A stretch of DNA of 64,000 nt from NCBI GenBank assembly GCA_045657265.1, contig JAZOSU010000004.1:1-64000 (forward strand). Direction: 5' to 3'. Under the pieces are notes generated by a model that saw nothing but the letters and a program-made list of their open reading frames with translations, ran no database searches and was not told the origin of the DNA. The DNA comes from RGIG9041 sp045657265. Lineage in GTDB: Bacteria > Bacillota > Clostridia > Oscillospirales > QAKW01. The stretch's first letter is position 1, and each line of letters starts with the position of its first letter. Both the position numbers and the translations under genes were made by a program. Below are positions 32,537 through 40,510 of the stretch, in pieces.

Positions 32537-33868
32537 TTACTGTATATTTGCACTCTCCGTTTTCCACTTATCCACAACAAGCGAAACTACATCCTGCCAA
32601 TTTTTAGTTCCCTGAGCATACTGTAAAAGTGCAGCGCCGAAATCGTTTTTAAAGTTCTGGCTGGGAAACAGCGTAAAATTCCATGGAACTGATTCAACAT
32701 CCGCTTTTTTACTCCATTCAATCACTTGCTTAGCCAAAGGATCACTTGGTATTTCATCATCTTCAAAAGTATCAAAGGGCGCAATAAAATCAAGTTTTTC
32801 TGTTACAAACTTTTTACCTGTTTCACTTGAGAAAAGCCAATACAGAAAATCTTCCGCAGCTTTTTGTTCAGCATCAGAGGCTTTGGCATTGATACAAATA
32901 TAGTTTTCTGTACCTATACACAAACCTTGTTTTTCTTCTCCCTCAACGCCCGTATAAATAGGCAAAAATTTGATATCATCTTCTTTTACGGTATTATCTT
33001 TAATTCCGCTTATCTGAGACCAAGCCCAGTTTCCATTCTGAACCATAGCGCACTGTCCAAGAGCAAATTCAGCCATAGACTCATCACCTATCTTAGAACC
33101 GAGAACTTTCGGGTCTGTTGTAGAATTATTTAAATACAAATCAAAAATATTTTTATAATTTTTAGCGTATTCAAAAAGTATATTTTTTGTGGCATCCGAT
33201 GATAAGTCTATATTATTATTTTTAAATTCATAATAAATCGGAAGGTTTGCAAGATGGGTCTGCCAACGCCAATCTTCACCCGATTTTAAAGATGTGGCAG
33301 CAAAAACTCCTTTTATGCCAAGAGCTTCTTTATTTTTTTGCATATCTGTAACTAAGGCTGACAGTTTTTCAAAATTATTGATTTCATCCATTGACGAAAA
33401 ATCTGTATCTTTACTGTCAAGCTCAAAATATTTATCAGTTATTGCTTCGTTATATATAATTCCGTAGCCTTCTACAAGATACGGAATGCCGTAAACAGCT
33501 CCATCTTTTGTTACCGCTATTGATTTGTCTGTCAGATGTTTATAAAGTTCTGTATCTTTTAAATCTCTGCAGTAATCGCTCCAGTTTGCAAAGCCTCTCG
33601 GACCGTTTATCTGAAAAATCGTGGGTGCTTCTGCTGTACCCATTCTTGCGGCCAAAGTAGATTCATACGTGTTATTTGCCGCAGTATCAACTATAAGTTC
33701 AATTCCAGTTTCGGTTTTATAAGCCTGAGCAATTTCGCTGTAAACAGACGCAACCTCCGGTTTGAAATTAAGAAATCTTACAGTAACGGCATCTTCTTTT
33801 TTTCCTGCACAAGACACTGCAGAAAACATTATCACTACCGACATAATTAATGCTATTATTTTTTTCAT
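32537..33868 (-). CDS. Sugar ABC transporter substrate-binding lipoprotein
   Basis: A 443-residue extracellular binding protein of family 1. The signal peptide ends at the lipobox FSAVSC, with Cys about residue 20. The fold is recognisable from VRFLNFKPEVASVYSEIAQA, IFQINGPRGFANW, YGIPYLVEGYGIIYN and the C-terminal SETGKKFVTEKL. First gene of the three-gene importer operon. Confidence 0.93.
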   Translation of the reverse strand: MKKIIALIMSVVIMFSAVSCAGKKEDAVTVRFLNFKPEVASVYSEIAQAYKTETGIELIVDTAANNTYESTLAARMGTAEAPTIFQINGPRGFANWSDYCRDLKDTELYKHLTDKSIAVTKDGAVYGIPYLVEGYGIIYNEAITDKYFELDSKDTDFSSMDEINNFEKLSALVTDMQKNKEALGIKGVFAATSLKSGEDWRWQTHLANLPIYYEFKNNNIDLSSDATKNILFEYAKNYKNIFDLYLNNSTTDPKVLGSKIGDESMAEFALGQCAMVQNGNWAWSQISGIKDNTVKEDDIKFLPIYTGVEGEEKQGLCIGTENYICINAKASDAEQKAAEDFLYWLFSSETGKKFVTEKLDFIAPFDTFEDDEIPSDPLAKQVIEWSKKADVESVPWNFTLFPSQNFKNDFGAALLQYAQGTKNWQDVVSLVVDKWKTESANIQ

Positions 33869-33924
33869 ATAATTCAGCTCCTTTTATAACATTTTGCACC
33901 TGCTGCTATGAAAATATTATAAAA

Positions 33925-33960
33925 AGAAAAAAATTCTGTGCTAATGCACAGAATTTATCT
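33925..33960 (-). terminator. Terminator of the small lipoprotein gene at 34.0-34.4 kb
   Basis: Hairpin AAATTCTGTGC / GCACAGAATTT with loop TAAT. It overlaps the 3' end of the gene, and on the minus strand the T-rich TTTTTTTCTTTTTA follows. Confidence 0.75.
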
Positions 33961-34359
33961 TTCTAAAAGCCATAATTTCCCATCATTATTATTTTTATAA
34001 ATATACTGATTATAAACTTTTCCATTTTGTTCGAATTCAATCATAACATAAGGAATTTCGCTTTTTAAGTCACAAACAATTTCAAGAGCCTGTGATACAT
34101 TAAGACAAACGTTTTCATACACTTTTTTAAAAACAGAATATTCGTCTTTACCATGGTCATATTCCATTACGTTGACTGAAATATTTGAAATATATGTATT
34201 TGATTTAAAAAATACGCTCTCACCCAAAGGCTCAACATCTATTTTTATTATTTCTCTTCCATCCGGTCTGAACTGCGAAACTGTCGTATGTACTCTGTTG
34301 CAACCACAAAAAGTAAACAAACATAAAATACACATCAAAACAACAAAAATTCTTTTCAT
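33955..34359 (-). CDS. Hypothetical lipoprotein
   Basis: 134 residues. The signal peptide ends in FTFCGC, a lipobox with Cys at about residue 20. The mature part is short and beta-rich (TTVSQFRPDGREIIKIDVEP) with no recognised domain. It lies between the ABC importer and spoIIQ on the same strand. It might be linked to sporulation or to the importer; the sequence does not decide. Confidence 0.7.
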   Translation of the reverse strand: MKRIFVVLMCILCLFTFCGCNRVHTTVSQFRPDGREIIKIDVEPLGESVFFKSNTYISNISVNVMEYDHGKDEYSVFKKVYENVCLNVSQALEIVCDLKSEIPYVMIEFEQNGKVYNQYIYKNNNDGKLWLLER

Positions 34360-34397
34360 ATTATCTTCCTTTCATAAAAATAATATCAAATAAAGAA

Positions 34398-34431
34398 TTA
34401 AAGTGCAAGATTTATTCTTGCACTTTAATCA
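34398..34431 (-). terminator. Inverted repeat after spoIIQ
   Basis: AAAGTGCAAGA / TTCTTGCACTTT overlaps the end of spoIIQ. The downstream T-run is weak, so termination is probable rather than certain. Confidence 0.55.
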
Positions 34432-35125
34432 CAGTTGTAGGGTCTATTTTCTTTCCGTTTTCAGTTATTTCCAGATGAAGATGAGGACCGTCAGCAATCT
34501 CAAAAACCGCAGTATTTCCGATTTTACCTACGATATCTCCCTGATTTATAATCTGCCCTTCTTCAAGTTCTACATTATCATCGAGATTGCAGTATATAGA
34601 TTTTTTGCCATCTGTATGTTTTATTACAACGGTTATACCAAAAAGGTCGTTTGCCTCAATTTTTTCGACGGCACCGTCATTTATTGCCACAACATTATCC
34701 CCTAAATTTGCGGCAATGTCCACACCGTCGTGTATGCGCCAATCTTTTAGCGTTTCGGAATAAACAGGTGTTGTAAGGGAAAAAGCTGTACTTATCTGAC
34801 CTGATACAGGCATAATATACGGTTTTGAATCAATAACAGGTTTAGCATCTGCTTCCGGCTTTACGACTTCTTCTTTATTTTCTTCGACATTTATCTCGTT
34901 TTGCTCTGTTTTTTCGGTTTCAATTACGTTTTCCAATGTAGTATCAACTTTATCCACATTATCCGGCAAGTTATCTATGGGCTGATTACTCAAAGATTTC
35001 TGTATGGATTTATAAGAAATAAAACTTACCGCACCGATAACTGCAACACAAAGAGATAACAATACATAATACCCTAATTTCTTTTTATCAAACTTATTTT
35101 TTTCAAAAATATTTTTCTTTTCCAT
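34412..35125 (-). CDS. spoIIQ: SpoIIQ-like M23 (LytM) endopeptidase
   Basis: About 237 residues. A basic N-terminus and a membrane segment near residues 18-38 are followed by an acidic Glu/Asn-rich linker and a C-terminal LytM domain. The zinc ligands are present: His and Asp in RIHDGVDIA, and the HLH of GPHLHLEI. That matches clostridial SpoIIQ rather than the inactive Bacillus form. It acts in the forespore membrane during engulfment. The start is the ATG of MEKKNIF with GGAGG upstream. It lies 55 bases downstream of spoIID. Confidence 0.85.
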   Translation of the reverse strand: MEKKNIFEKNKFDKKKLGYYVLLSLCVAVIGAVSFISYKSIQKSLSNQPIDNLPDNVDKVDTTLENVIETEKTEQNEINVEENKEEVVKPEADAKPVIDSKPYIMPVSGQISTAFSLTTPVYSETLKDWRIHDGVDIAANLGDNVVAINDGAVEKIEANDLFGITVVIKHTDGKKSIYCNLDDNVELEEGQIINQGDIVGKIGNTAVFEIADGPHLHLEITENGKKIDPTTVIKVQE

Positions 35126-35180
35126 TGTTTTACCTCCGTTATCAATATTCTTGACAAACAGAGAATATTTATACAATTTT

Positions 35181-36161
35181 TCAAATTTTATAATCTTTAA
35201 TTATTACACCGCTATAGTAATGTTTTAATATTTCTTCATAGTTATAGCCTTGTTTTGCCATTTCATTTGCTCCGTTCTGAGAAAGACCCACGCCGTGTCC
35301 GTAACCATAAACAGTAAAAATAACATTTTCACCTTCTGCTTTTGCATCAAAACAAGCACTTCGCAGATTCAAAAATTTACGTATATACGTACCTGCATAA
35401 ACAGTATCGGAAACTGTTATCTGTTTAACAAGTCCCGATTCTGTTTTTATTATCTCTCCTAAAAAGCAGTCAGGAGATTTTGAAAAAGATACCCCGAGAT
35501 TTGTTTCAAAAATATTGGTGAAATCTTTCTTTGAAAACACGACAGTTGTTTCAAAATCCTTTGCCAGTCTGTCTTTTTCAGACTGTATTGACACAAGATA
35601 TTCTACATCACTTCCCCACACTTCTTTTGCACTTTGGGTTACTCCGCAAGACATAGAGTGAAAAACAGCATTGATAGGTTTATCGTTATATGTAATAACT
35701 TTTCCTAAAACCGCGCTGACGCTTTCTTCAATATTACTGTAATATTTATCAAAAAAAGCATCTCCCCATTTTTTTCTTGCGGTTTCTTTATCCATATATG
35801 CCATACAATGCGTACTGTCATCGCAGACATAGGCGCCTTTGTGACCTACATCTGTATCGGGATTTTCATTAACATAGTTCATTTTGTTTATCATATATGT
35901 AAAAGAAGCAATCGCTTGTGATTTGAGTGCTTCTTTATGAAAATTAGCCTGCATTTCTCCTGCCACCGTAGCGCACAGATAATCATAACAGTTTAATTTT
36001 TCGACTTTACCGGTTTCATTTCTATAAACCAGTATTTCGGGAATACCCACATCGTTTTTTAATTTTTCATTATTCTTCACACTGAATATCAACACTACTG
36101 CGTAAGGAACAAAAAGCAAAACCAAAAACAAAGCTATCAGATAATATTTAAAATAGCGCAT
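35181..36161 (-). CDS. spoIID: Stage II sporulation protein D
   Basis: About 326 residues. One N-terminal membrane helix is followed by the SpoIID/LytB lytic transglycosylase domain: catalytic Glu in CATVAGEMQANFHKEALKSQ, then KGAYVCDD, AVFHSMSCGVTQSAKEVWG and the end VYGYGHGVGLSQNGANEMAK. It degrades peptidoglycan during engulfment with partner enzymes. The start is the ATG of MRYFKYY, behind GGAGGTG. Its pairing with spoIIQ is a known clostridial arrangement and shows the host can sporulate. Confidence 0.93.
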   Translation of the reverse strand: MRYFKYYLIALFLVLLFVPYAVVLIFSVKNNEKLKNDVGIPEILVYRNETGKVEKLNCYDYLCATVAGEMQANFHKEALKSQAIASFTYMINKMNYVNENPDTDVGHKGAYVCDDSTHCMAYMDKETARKKWGDAFFDKYYSNIEESVSAVLGKVITYNDKPINAVFHSMSCGVTQSAKEVWGSDVEYLVSIQSEKDRLAKDFETTVVFSKKDFTNIFETNLGVSFSKSPDCFLGEIIKTESGLVKQITVSDTVYAGTYIRKFLNLRSACFDAKAEGENVIFTVYGYGHGVGLSQNGANEMAKQGYNYEEILKHYYSGVIIKDYKI

Positions 36162-36200
36162 ATTACACCTCCAAGGACAAACCTTAATATATAATATGCA

Positions 36201-36238
36201 GTTAAAAAAGAAAAAATCCATCATATTGATGGATTATA
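36201..36238 (-). terminator. Terminator between the DUF4367-like lipoprotein gene and spoIID
   Basis: Hairpin AATCCATC / GATGGATT with an ATATT loop; on the minus strand a T-rich tract follows. It overlaps the stop of the lipoprotein gene at 36234. Confidence 0.75.
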
Positions 36239-36695
36239 AATCTTGTGTTATTTTTTTGATAGTTTCGGTATCTAACGTTTTTTTGGTATACAGAGAATGA
36301 TGCGTACCGTTTTGATACCAAAGCGCTATTCTTCCTCCCTCTTTGAAAGTACATACAGAAACCTCCGTGTCTTCACCCAAAACATAAGAATCAACCTCTG
36401 TCAGTTTTCCTTTTATTCCGTAAAGAGGCGCCTGAGAATAGGCTTTTGATGCTCTATGAACAAAAATAATACCGTTGTATGCAAACTCTGTTTCTGCTAT
36501 CAAATCGTTTATGATTGCGCATTTAACGTTACGCGCCTGTGCAGGTACTGACATTTTAATACCTATCTGGGCAGAAAGAGCATTGACATCAGAAGTCGAA
36601 ACAGACGTTTCTTTGAGAGGTGCAGGTGGTTTGATTTCACAACCACACAACAAAATTAATATTAAAACAAGTAAAAGCGAAAACAAACGTTTCAT
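36234..36695 (-). CDS. Hypothetical lipoprotein, DUF4367-like
   Basis: 153 residues. The signal peptide ends in LILLCGC, with Cys about residue 19. The mature domain (TEFAYNGIIFVHRASKAYSQ, then ALWYQNGTHHSLY) has the look of the DUF4367 fold seen in many clostridial lipoproteins. It is three bases downstream of the helicase-loader gene, so it belongs to the dnaD-like operon by position, although a functional link is not obvious. Confidence 0.65.
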   Translation of the reverse strand: MKRLFSLLLVLILILLCGCEIKPPAPLKETSVSTSDVNALSAQIGIKMSVPAQARNVKCAIINDLIAETEFAYNGIIFVHRASKAYSQAPLYGIKGKLTEVDSYVLGEDTEVSVCTFKEGGRIALWYQNGTHHSLYTKKTLDTETIKKITQDL

Positions 36696-36698
36696 ATA

Positions 36699-37658
36699 TT
36701 ATTCCTTATTCAAAAATTTTTGTATACGAATATCTTTTCCGTAAAAAAGAAGGCAGTCAAATCCACCTGCAAGACGCGAAAATACACGTTGACCATACAT
36801 TTTTTCAAATTCAGAAAATCTGTTATTGGAGCTTAAAATCATTTTTTTACTGCAACGTATACGTTTATCAAGTATATCGGAAAAAACCGCGGTAGTATAA
36901 ACAGACGGAGCTTCTGTACCCAAATCATCAATTATCAGCAAATCACAGTTTTCAAACATATCAACATCGGTATTCTCACTGTCAAATCTTGCTTTTTCGA
37001 TACGTTTGAAAAAGTCAACCGCGCTGATATAAATAACGCTTTTTCCTTTATTCAAAAGAACTTTTGCAACACAGGTTGAAAGAAAAGTCTTACCAAGACC
37101 TGTTCCGCCTATCATAAGCAAACTTTTACAAGGTAGGTCAAAATTTTCAGAAAAAGCTTTGCATTTTGCAAGGTTATTTTTCATATTTTCTCTTGGAGTA
37201 AGCGGATAACCTTCGCATTTTTCGTTGGGATAGTATTCTAAATCAAAGGTTTTAAAGCTCTGGTGTGCTAATGAATCTCCTATATTTGAAGTTTTAAAAT
37301 TCTCTTCAATTATGCGTTTTTTAAAGCAATTACAAGGTTTCCCGTCTGTAAAGCCAAAATCTTTACAGATTTCACATTCGTATTCAGGTTCAAAATCCTG
37401 CAGAGAAAGTCCGTTTTCTCTAAGAAATGCATTTTTTTCTTCTGAAAGTTTAGCCAATGCCTCGGTCATTTGTTCTCGGACGTCTTCGCCTGATATCAAT
37501 CGTCTGGTATAATCGGTGGCAACATTGCTTATCTGTCTGTCGATTTCAGAGAGGAAAGGCATTTTTTCATACGTCTGTGCTTTGAACTCATAAGCTTTAT
37601 TCTGTGCTATGCGGCGTTTTTCTTCAAACTCCGCCAAAACTATAGATTTGACTGACAA
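36699..37658 (-). CDS. DnaC/DnaI-like helicase loader ATPase
   Basis: 319 residues. The N-terminal helical part carries a zinc-type cluster (YECEICKDFGFTDGKPCNC). A AAA+ domain follows with Walker A LMIGGTGLGKTFLS, Walker B LLIIDDLGTEA and sensor LSSNNR. It loads the replicative helicase at restart or initiation sites. It pairs with the DnaD-domain gene just upstream (two bases apart), the standard Firmicutes primosome pair. Confidence 0.9.
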   Translation of the reverse strand: MSVKSIVLAEFEEKRRIAQNKAYEFKAQTYEKMPFLSEIDRQISNVATDYTRRLISGEDVREQMTEALAKLSEEKNAFLRENGLSLQDFEPEYECEICKDFGFTDGKPCNCFKKRIIEENFKTSNIGDSLAHQSFKTFDLEYYPNEKCEGYPLTPRENMKNNLAKCKAFSENFDLPCKSLLMIGGTGLGKTFLSTCVAKVLLNKGKSVIYISAVDFFKRIEKARFDSENTDVDMFENCDLLIIDDLGTEAPSVYTTAVFSDILDKRIRCSKKMILSSNNRFSEFEKMYGQRVFSRLAGGFDCLLFYGKDIRIQKFLNKE

Positions 37659-37660
37659 TA

Positions 37661-38575
37661 TTATTCACCTGCCAAACGTTTGATAATTTCATTCTCGATA
37701 TCATCTGTAACAAAACTTTTTTCACCCTGTTGTACGCTTTGGTTTGTCTGATCAATATCTTCAACGGTTCTATAACCTTTTTTAAACCAATCTGTCAGTA
37801 TTCCGTTTATGTATGCAAAAGACAGTTTTGATTTTTTATCAATACACACTTCGTACGCCTGTTTAATCATTTCTATAGACATACCAAGTGCAGAAATCCA
37901 ATTTTCAATAAATTCTTTTTCTTTTTTGGAAAGAGCACGTCCCTCTATACCGAAATAAACTGCAACAGCTGTTTCTGTTTTATTCTTCTTTTCAAGATTT
38001 TTAATCAGGGCTTCTGCTTTTTCAAAGCTATCTATTCCCCTGTCATACCAATCAAGAGCTACTTTTTCAATATATCTGAAATTAGTTTTACCGCTTGATA
38101 TACAGTAGTTAACAATCTGCAAAACAAGGTCAGTTGAAAATCCAAGATGATCATACATTGCAAAAACAACAGATGCATCGTTATGGTTAACTGTTTTTCC
38201 TACAACACGCTGAATTTCATCAAGAAGATATGAAAATTCATTATCTTCATTTTTTCGCTCAAGTATACTTTCAGGATTGTACCTTGGCAAAGTTTCGCTC
38301 TGTACCGAAGATACTCCACTCAGAATAAGGGAACTTCCGCGGCGGATAAGCACACCGTTTTTAATCCAGAATTCAATAGCATCCTGTACATCAGAAATAT
38401 CAAGATTACATTGTTTTGAAATATCTTCGAGAGTAAGCGCCATATCTTCAAAGCGTATAAGACAAAGAATAACCTTAATTTGTGCGCCTGTAGCCAAGGG
38501 CAAAAATCTATCAGCTACAGATTTGGGTACCTGCATCATCGGTATTTGATTACTGTTAAAAATATATCCTGCCAA
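37661..38575 (-). CDS. DnaD-domain primosome protein
   Basis: 304 residues. The N-terminal winged-helix-like region (DISKQCNLDISDVQDAIEFW) is followed by two DnaB_2/DnaD C-terminal modules. The first is NFRYIEKVALDWYDRGIDSF and the second is LSFAYINGILTDWFKKGYRT, each with the YxxxIxxDW-type motif. It acts with the DnaC/DnaI-like loader at primosome assembly. Confidence 0.9.
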   Translation of the reverse strand: MAGYIFNSNQIPMMQVPKSVADRFLPLATGAQIKVILCLIRFEDMALTLEDISKQCNLDISDVQDAIEFWIKNGVLIRRGSSLILSGVSSVQSETLPRYNPESILERKNEDNEFSYLLDEIQRVVGKTVNHNDASVVFAMYDHLGFSTDLVLQIVNYCISSGKTNFRYIEKVALDWYDRGIDSFEKAEALIKNLEKKNKTETAVAVYFGIEGRALSKKEKEFIENWISALGMSIEMIKQAYEVCIDKKSKLSFAYINGILTDWFKKGYRTVEDIDQTNQSVQQGEKSFVTDDIENEIIKRLAGE

Positions 38576-38703
38576 AACAAAACTCCTAAATCTTTATTGG
38601 AGTTTAATTATACAAAATTTCCTGTCAAAAATCAACAACAACTTGCAAATAATATATTTTATGATATAATTCTACTGAATTTCATATCGTAAAGGTACTA
38701 AAA

Positions 38704-39381
38704 ATGAAAAGAATAAAACTAAAAAACAGAAAACTACCAGCATATACAAACGGTGAAGAAATATTCAATATGGTTTCTCACATAGTAGGCGGTGCAATAG
38801 GCATTGCAGCTATTCCTTTATGCGTTATAAAAGCTGTATTTGACAGTAATGTTTACGGAATTATAAGTGGCGCAATATTCGGAGCAACTATGCTTATTCT
38901 GTATTGTATGTCAAGCATATACCACGGATTAAGTCCTAAGCTTACTGCTAAAAAAGTGTTTCAGGTTATTGACCACTGCACTATTTTTATTCTTATTGCA
39001 GGAACATACACACCTTTTTGTCTATGCACAATACGAAGCTTCAGCGTAGCTACAGGCTGGACAATTTTCGGTGTAATTTGGGGTGCTGCCGCTCTTGGAA
39101 TTGTATTTAATGCAATCGACCTTGAAAGATACAAAACATTTTCCATGATATGTTATCTCACAATGGGTTGGTGCATAGTATCAGTAATTGTTCCCACTGT
39201 AAAGGCACTTACTCTTACAGGTGCATTATGGCTTTTAGCGGGTGGTATTCTCTATACGTTAGGTGCTGTATTATACGCAATAGGTTCTAAGAAGAAATAT
39301 TTTCATTCGGTGTTTCACATATTTTGCGTACTTGCAAGTATAACACATCTTATATGCATTTTATTTTACGTACTGATATGA
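38704..39381 (+). CDS. Hemolysin III / PAQR-family membrane protein
   Basis: 225 residues, seven predicted helices. Family signatures are NMVSHIVGGAIGIAAIPL, SSIYHGLSP and FHIFCVLASITHLICI, with conserved metal-type His residues in SHIVG, YHG and HSVFH. Bacterial members are annotated hemolysin III (YqfA/YplQ); they act in membrane homeostasis rather than as proven toxins. Its stop overlaps the start of a zinc-ribbon miniprotein. Confidence 0.9.
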   Translation: MKRIKLKNRKLPAYTNGEEIFNMVSHIVGGAIGIAAIPLCVIKAVFDSNVYGIISGAIFGATMLILYCMSSIYHGLSPKLTAKKVFQVIDHCTIFILIAGTYTPFCLCTIRSFSVATGWTIFGVIWGAAALGIVFNAIDLERYKTFSMICYLTMGWCIVSVIVPTVKALTLTGALWLLAGGILYTLGAVLYAIGSKKKYFHSVFHIFCVLASITHLICILFYVLI

Positions 39382-39533
39382 GTAAAGAAGTGCTTATAAA
39401 ATGTCCCATATGCGGTACGGTTTTACCACAGGACACAGAGTTTTGCGTATACTGCGGAACTTTATTTGACCACAAAACCATAACTAAAATAAAACAAGGC
39501 GATATTGAAAACGAAGACACCATTATAAAATAA
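39378..39533 (+). CDS. Zinc-ribbon miniprotein
   Basis: 51 residues with two Cys pairs, CPIC at residues 8-11 and CVYC at about 22-25, a zinc-ribbon typical of the DUF2116/zinc_ribbon_2 type. The rest is polar. Its ATG overlaps the TGA of the hemolysin III-like gene (ATGA), so translation is coupled. The function is unknown. Confidence 0.75.
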   Translation: MSKEVLIKCPICGTVLPQDTEFCVYCGTLFDHKTITKIKQGDIENEDTIIK

Positions 39534-39608
39534 ACTCGGGTACCAAAAATGATATGCACCCCAAAAGTTAGACGCTTTTGGGGTGCATATCAAAATACCC
39601 GAGTTTTT
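39534..39608. terminator. Convergent terminator with a palindrome inside its loop
   Basis: Outer stem AAACTCGGGTA (39534-39544) pairs with TACCCGAGTTT (39596-39606), followed by a T-run toward dapA and flanked by an A-run on the other side. Between the arms sits the 43-base IS-end palindrome 39550-39592, with AAAA on both sides. The simplest reading is insertion of a small element into the loop of an older terminator. Confidence 0.75.
39550..39592. repeat. IS-end-like palindrome, copy 3
   Basis: TGATATGCACCCCAAAAG and CTTTTGGGGTGCATATCA around TTAGACG. This is the most regular of the three copies in the window (others at 19-58 and 24043-24084), consistent with two fused IS3-type ends. Confidence 0.85.
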
Positions 39609-39610
39609 TA

Positions 39611-40498
39611 TTAAATAAGATTTATTTCTTTCATTGCTTTTTCAAGTTTTTGTTTATTGGCATCTGCCATATATGTAAGCGGAAAACGGTAACCGCCAAC
39701 ATTCATTCCCATAAGATTAAGTGCTTCTTTTACAGGGATTGGGTTTACTTCTATAAACAAAGCGTTTATAAACTCAAGATATTTAAGCTGAGCTTCCAAA
39801 GCTTTATTAACATCTCCGTTTATATAGTTAAAAATCATATCGTGAGTTTCTTTTGGTATACAGTTTGCAGAAACAGAAATAACACCGCTACCACCTATTG
39901 ACATAATCGGAACTGCAATATCATCATTACCGCTATACATTGCAAAATCTTCACTAACAAATTTTGCAATTTTCATAGCATAGCTCATATTACCCGAAGC
40001 TTCTTTGATACCCATAATATTCGGATGATCTTTAAGTCTTTCAACAACGCTTTCAGAAATAGAACAGCCTGTTCTTCCTGGAACGTTATAAAGGATACAT
40101 GGAATATTTACGGCATCTGCAACCATTTTGAAATGCTGATACATACCTTCGTCGTTTGCTTTATTATAATATGGTGAAATTATAAGAAGACCGTCTGCTC
40201 CGAGTTTTTCATAAGCAACGCTTTTTTCAATCATTGTCTGAGTACAGTTTGAACCGCTTCCTGCAATTACAGGAATTCTGCCTGCGGCTTTTTCAACCGT
40301 AAATTTACAAACAGCTTCATCTTCTTCATGTGACATTGTTGAGGATTCACCTGTTGTACCAAGTATCAGAAGAGCATCTGTTTTATTTTCGATATGGAAT
40401 TCTATAAGTTCTTCAAGTTTGTCAAAATTAACTGTTCCATCCTGATTAAACGGTGTAACAAGAGCTACTATTGAGCCTTTAAGATTTTTAATATTCAT
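39611..40498 (-). CDS. dapA: 4-hydroxy-tetrahydrodipicolinate synthase
   Basis: 295 residues. Schiff-base lysine K165 in IMGIKEASGN, Tyr137 in LYNVPGRTG, and the GTTGESSTM substrate loop near residue 48 are present. It condenses pyruvate and aspartate semialdehyde in the lysine/diaminopimelate pathway. It is twelve bases downstream of lysA and so probably also under the lysine riboswitch. Confidence 0.96.
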   Translation of the reverse strand: MNIKNLKGSIVALVTPFNQDGTVNFDKLEELIEFHIENKTDALLILGTTGESSTMSHEEDEAVCKFTVEKAAGRIPVIAGSGSNCTQTMIEKSVAYEKLGADGLLIISPYYNKANDEGMYQHFKMVADAVNIPCILYNVPGRTGCSISESVVERLKDHPNIMGIKEASGNMSYAMKIAKFVSEDFAMYSGNDDIAVPIMSIGGSGVISVSANCIPKETHDMIFNYINGDVNKALEAQLKYLEFINALFIEVNPIPVKEALNLMGMNVGGYRFPLTYMADANKQKLEKAMKEINLI

Positions 40499-40510
40499 AC
40501 CACATTCTCC

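Noticed and set aside
38704..39381. Hemolysin III as a virulence toxin
   Set aside because: The name is historical; the sequence is a PAQR-like membrane protein.
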